From assembly GCF_020010925.1 (NCBI RefSeq), contig NZ_JAGJBZ010000002.1:3886224-3950223 (forward strand): 64,000 nt of DNA. The letters are read 5' to 3'. Below, one piece after another: positions 61,921 to 64,000 of this stretch. The notes below the pieces were generated by a model. The model ran no database searches and was not told the origin of the DNA. It saw only the letters and a program-made list of their open reading frames with translations. Origin of the DNA: Streptomyces griseiscabiei. Its GTDB lineage: Bacteria > Actinomycetota > Actinomycetes > Streptomycetales > Streptomycetaceae. The translations under genes were made by a program, and so were the position numbers. The stretch's first letter is position 1; each line of letters begins with the position of its first letter.

Positions 61921-62513
61921 GTCTGCTTTTGAGCGGTCAACTCGGTGACCATCCACTTCGTCCCCCACTTCTCGAGCTTTGCGATGCTGACGTACTTGAT
62001 GAGCCGCGTTGACGGCAGCGGAACCTTCTTCTTCGTGGCCTCGTCGATCAGCGTCCAGTTCGTCGTGTCGACGCAGTCCGTGAGGGTGGCCTTGGGAATC
62101 TCCCCGTCGGTCACCGTGGGGTCCTTGGGGTGGATCACCGGCTTCCCGGTCGTCACCTGCCCGGCCTCCCGCATGGTGTCCAGGTCCTGCTCAATGAGCC
62201 CCAGGGCCCGCAGCGTGGTGGTCTTCCTCAAGTCGGTGCCTTCGGAGGACGCCTTGGCGTAGGCCTCGATCTGGGCCTGCCAGGACTGGGTGTAGACGGC
62301 GAGGACTGCGGCCTGCTCCGGATCAAGCGTGGAACTGGGGGAGGCGGAGGCCCTCGCGCTAGGACTCTTGCTGGACTCGGAGGGCGACGCATCTGATTCG
62401 TTGTCGCTGCAACCGGCCAGTGCCAGCAGGCTTCCCGCGAGGAGCACGGCGGTTGCGTGCTTCCGGATGCGAACAGCGGTGAGTCCCGCAGGGCGGCGTT
62501 GTGCTCGTGTCAC
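61914..62513 (-). CDS. Lipoprotein of the pilus operon
   Basis: A 199-aa lipoprotein with a basic start, a hydrophobic stretch and lipobox LLALAGC, followed by a Ser/Pro linker and a soluble domain (YTQSWQAQIEAYAKASSEG; DCVDTTNWTLID). The soluble part resembles small NTF2-like secreted actinobacterial proteins. GTG 62513 has GGGGAG at 5-base spacing. It is the first gene of the Tad operon. Confidence 0.78.
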   Translation of the reverse strand: MTRAQRRPAGLTAVRIRKHATAVLLAGSLLALAGCSDNESDASPSESSKSPSARASASPSSTLDPEQAAVLAVYTQSWQAQIEAYAKASSEGTDLRKTTTLRALGLIEQDLDTMREAGQVTTGKPVIHPKDPTVTDGEIPKATLTDCVDTTNWTLIDEATKKKVPLPSTRLIKYVSIAKLEKWGTKWMVTELTAQKQTC

Positions 62514-62831
62514 GTGGTCTCCCCGTACGACGCGGTGCGGCAGACCGCTGCCCCAGATGCCATGTACGGCAGTCCACAGCCGCGGCCTGATCCAAGCTGC
62601 GGTTATGCGTTTGCGTAGTCGCAAGGCTACGCATATGCCAGTCAAATTCCCAGTACGATATTCGAGTTCATGTGCCCATCTCGGGACGTAGTCGGTCACT
62701 TCCAAAGCTGAGTATCGACTTGTCTCTCTATCTCTTTGCTCGTTACGTGTGCTAATAGCCCTACTCCGGCGGGTATGTTGAAAAGGCCGCCATACGCGGC
62801 CACAGACACACGCCCACAAGGAGTGCCTGCG
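62514..62831. promoter_or_regulatory. Divergent promoter region of Tad operon and kinase
   Basis: A 318-base gap, clearly more AT-rich than its surroundings. An inverted repeat TGCGTAG (62612-62618) and CTACGCA (62627-62633) with an 8-base spacer is a candidate operator for the pilus operon. AAGGAG at 62818-62823 is the kinase ribosome site. Confidence 0.45.
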
Positions 62832-64000
62832 GTGAGCACGGGAGACCCCGAACGGTTCGGGCCCTTCCTCGTCCTGGAGCGCCTCGGCGCCGGCGGCATG
62901 GGCACCGTCTACCTCGCCCAGTCGCCCGGCGGCCGTCGCGTCGCGGTCAAGACCGTCCATGCCGACCGGGCCTCCGACCCCGGGGTACGGGAACGCTTCC
63001 GCCGCGAGATCGACTCCGCCCGCCGCATCAGCGGCTTCTGGACCGCGCCCGTCGTCGACGCCGACCCGGATGCCGCCAGCCCATGGGTCGCTACCGCCTA
63101 CCTCGACGCCCCCGACCTCGGCGAGTGCGTCCGACACAACGGACCCCTGCCTGCCACCGACCTGCTGGTGCTCGCGGCCGGCCTGGCCGAAGCGCTGGCA
63201 GCCATCCACGATGCAGGCATCACTCACCGCGACCTCAAACCGGCGAACATCCTGATCACCGAAGACGGGCCCCGCATCATCGACTTTGGGATCGCCCGCA
63301 CGGACACCGCCGCCACCCTCACCACCGTCGGCGGCATCCTCGGCACCCCCGCCTACATGTCGCCCGAACAGGCCAACGGCGCGACCACCGGCCCGGCCAG
63401 CGACGTCTTCTCGCTCGGGGCCGTGCTCTACTACGCCGCTACCGGCATCGGCCCGTTCGGACACGGCACCGTACCCGCGCTGCTGCACAGGGTGGTGCAC
63501 CACGAGCCGGACCTCACCGCGATCCCGGACACCCTGCGACCCGCTCTCACGGCCTGCCTGCAAAAGGAGTCCGTACGACGCCCGACCGTCGAGGCCCTGC
63601 TGGCGCTGCTGACCAACCCGCCGGCCCCCGTTGCCGGCGGACGGCGTCGAGCACCCGAGCCCGCACCAGCGGCCAGCACCCCCGCGTGGTGGGAGCAGCC
63701 CAACCCGACCGTGCGCTACACCGTGCCCCTGCCCCCGCAACAGCCCCCGCACGACAACGCGCCCGCGCCCCACGGCGGCTGGCGGTCGGCCAAGGCGACC
63801 GAGCCCGAACCGGTCGGCCCCGCCTTCGCGACCGGTGCCCAAGCCGTCATGGAGTACCGGGCCGAGCACCAGGCGGAACGCGGCCGCGCGCCCGGGCCCC
63901 GCGTCGACACCGTGGAGGCCGGCGACGTTGTCGAGCACGACCGCTTCGGCATCGGAACCGTGATTGAAGTCGAGGGCGAAGGGCTCCAGGCAGTCGCCCG
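62832..64000 (+). CDS. Ser/Thr protein kinase, PknB-like (runs off the window)
   Basis: At least 389 residues, incomplete at the 3' end. The kinase domain (about 10-265) has the glycine loop LGAGGMGTVY, catalytic Lys in VAVKTVHAD, HRDLKPANIL and DFGIART, then a GTPAYMSPEQ activation segment. After a proline-rich linker, the last visible part (GDVVEHDRFGIGTVIEVEGEG) resembles the small beta-barrel at the end of UvrD-type helicases rather than PASTA repeats. No membrane helix is seen before the end. GTG 62832 follows AAGGAG by 8 bases. Confidence 0.9.
   Translation, partial: MSTGDPERFGPFLVLERLGAGGMGTVYLAQSPGGRRVAVKTVHADRASDPGVRERFRREIDSARRISGFWTAPVVDADPDAASPWVATAYLDAPDLGECVRHNGPLPATDLLVLAAGLAEALAAIHDAGITHRDLKPANILITEDGPRIIDFGIARTDTAATLTTVGGILGTPAYMSPEQANGATTGPASDVFSLGAVLYYAATGIGPFGHGTVPALLHRVVHHEPDLTAIPDTLRPALTACLQKESVRRPTVEALLALLTNPPAPVAGGRRRAPEPAPAASTPAWWEQPNPTVRYTVPLPPQQPPHDNAPAPHGGWRSAKATEPEPVGPAFATGAQAVMEYRAEHQAERGRAPGPRVDTVEAGDVVEHDRFGIGTVIEVEGEGLQAVA

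Overview
The window is high-GC actinobacterial chromosome, almost certainly Streptomyces or a close relative. The signs are strong G/C at third codon positions, many GTG and TTG starts, long chains of genes overlapping by ATGA/GTGA, a SpoIIE-type phosphatase with PAS/GAF domains, stand-alone anti-sigma-like ATPases, TPR-type HTH regulators, and a reduced actinobacterial Tad pilus locus.

Region by region. (1) 1-13.1 kb, plus strand: a Pot-type ABC importer (binding protein, ATPase, two permeases) runs into a catabolic operon of class III aminotransferase, AstE-like deacylase, aldehyde dehydrogenase, aldo/keto reductase, HAD hydrolase, FAD amine oxidase, aspartase and SDR. Uptake and stepwise breakdown of an (N-acylated) polyamine or diamine is the best reading. 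(2) 13.1-17.2 kb, minus strand: a membrane sensor phosphatase and an orphan paralogue of the first binding protein. (3) 17.4-22.5 kb: an insertion-sequence graveyard. A frameshifted family-5 binding protein is cut by an ISL3 remnant, followed by an IS256 half, a pRiA4b ORF-3-like gene between inverted clusters of short repeats, one intact ISL3-type element with perfect 34-bp ends, and IS110 and IS630 tails. (4) 22.5-25.1 kb: a prepilin peptidase, a possible cysteine-hydrolase-like protein, a broken small gene and a HIT protein.

(5) 25.1-36.0 kb, mostly minus strand: the most unusual part. Nine tightly overlapping genes encode a KsgA/Erm-like protein, a 5'-nucleotidase-like phosphoesterase, a TauD-like oxygenase, two dCTP-deaminase-family proteins, a PIG-L deacetylase, a WbqC-family protein, a GT4 glycosyltransferase and a full-length prolyl-tRNA-synthetase paralogue. 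A hairpin follows, then a promoter, a tRNA-Pro-like gene with encoded CCA but no U33 in its anticodon loop, and a MurG paralogue. A divergent HTH regulator sits at the other end. Together these look like an undescribed pathway that conjugates an amino acid to a sugar or nucleotide and may use a dedicated, non-decoding tRNA. This is inference from gene content and RNA folding by eye.

(6) 36.2-44.8 kb, minus strand: an amino-acid permease, a glutamine-synthetase paralogue, and two alternating modules of a multi-wHTH GntR-like regulator and an HExxH protein (one HExxH gene is frameshifted). (7) 45.0-50.9 kb: an anti-sigma-like double ATPase, an HTH regulator, a 2'-5' RNA ligase-like protein, a long DUF2637 protein with three internal repeats, and a small protein. 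(8) 51.0-62.5 kb, minus strand: a Tad/Flp pilus operon (CpaB, CpaE, CpaF, TadB, TadC, a Flp-like pilin, three TadE-like proteins) ending in a membrane LysM-BTAD protein. Its likely prepilin peptidase lies about 32 kb away in region 4. (9) 62.8 kb to the end: a Ser/Thr kinase that runs off the window.
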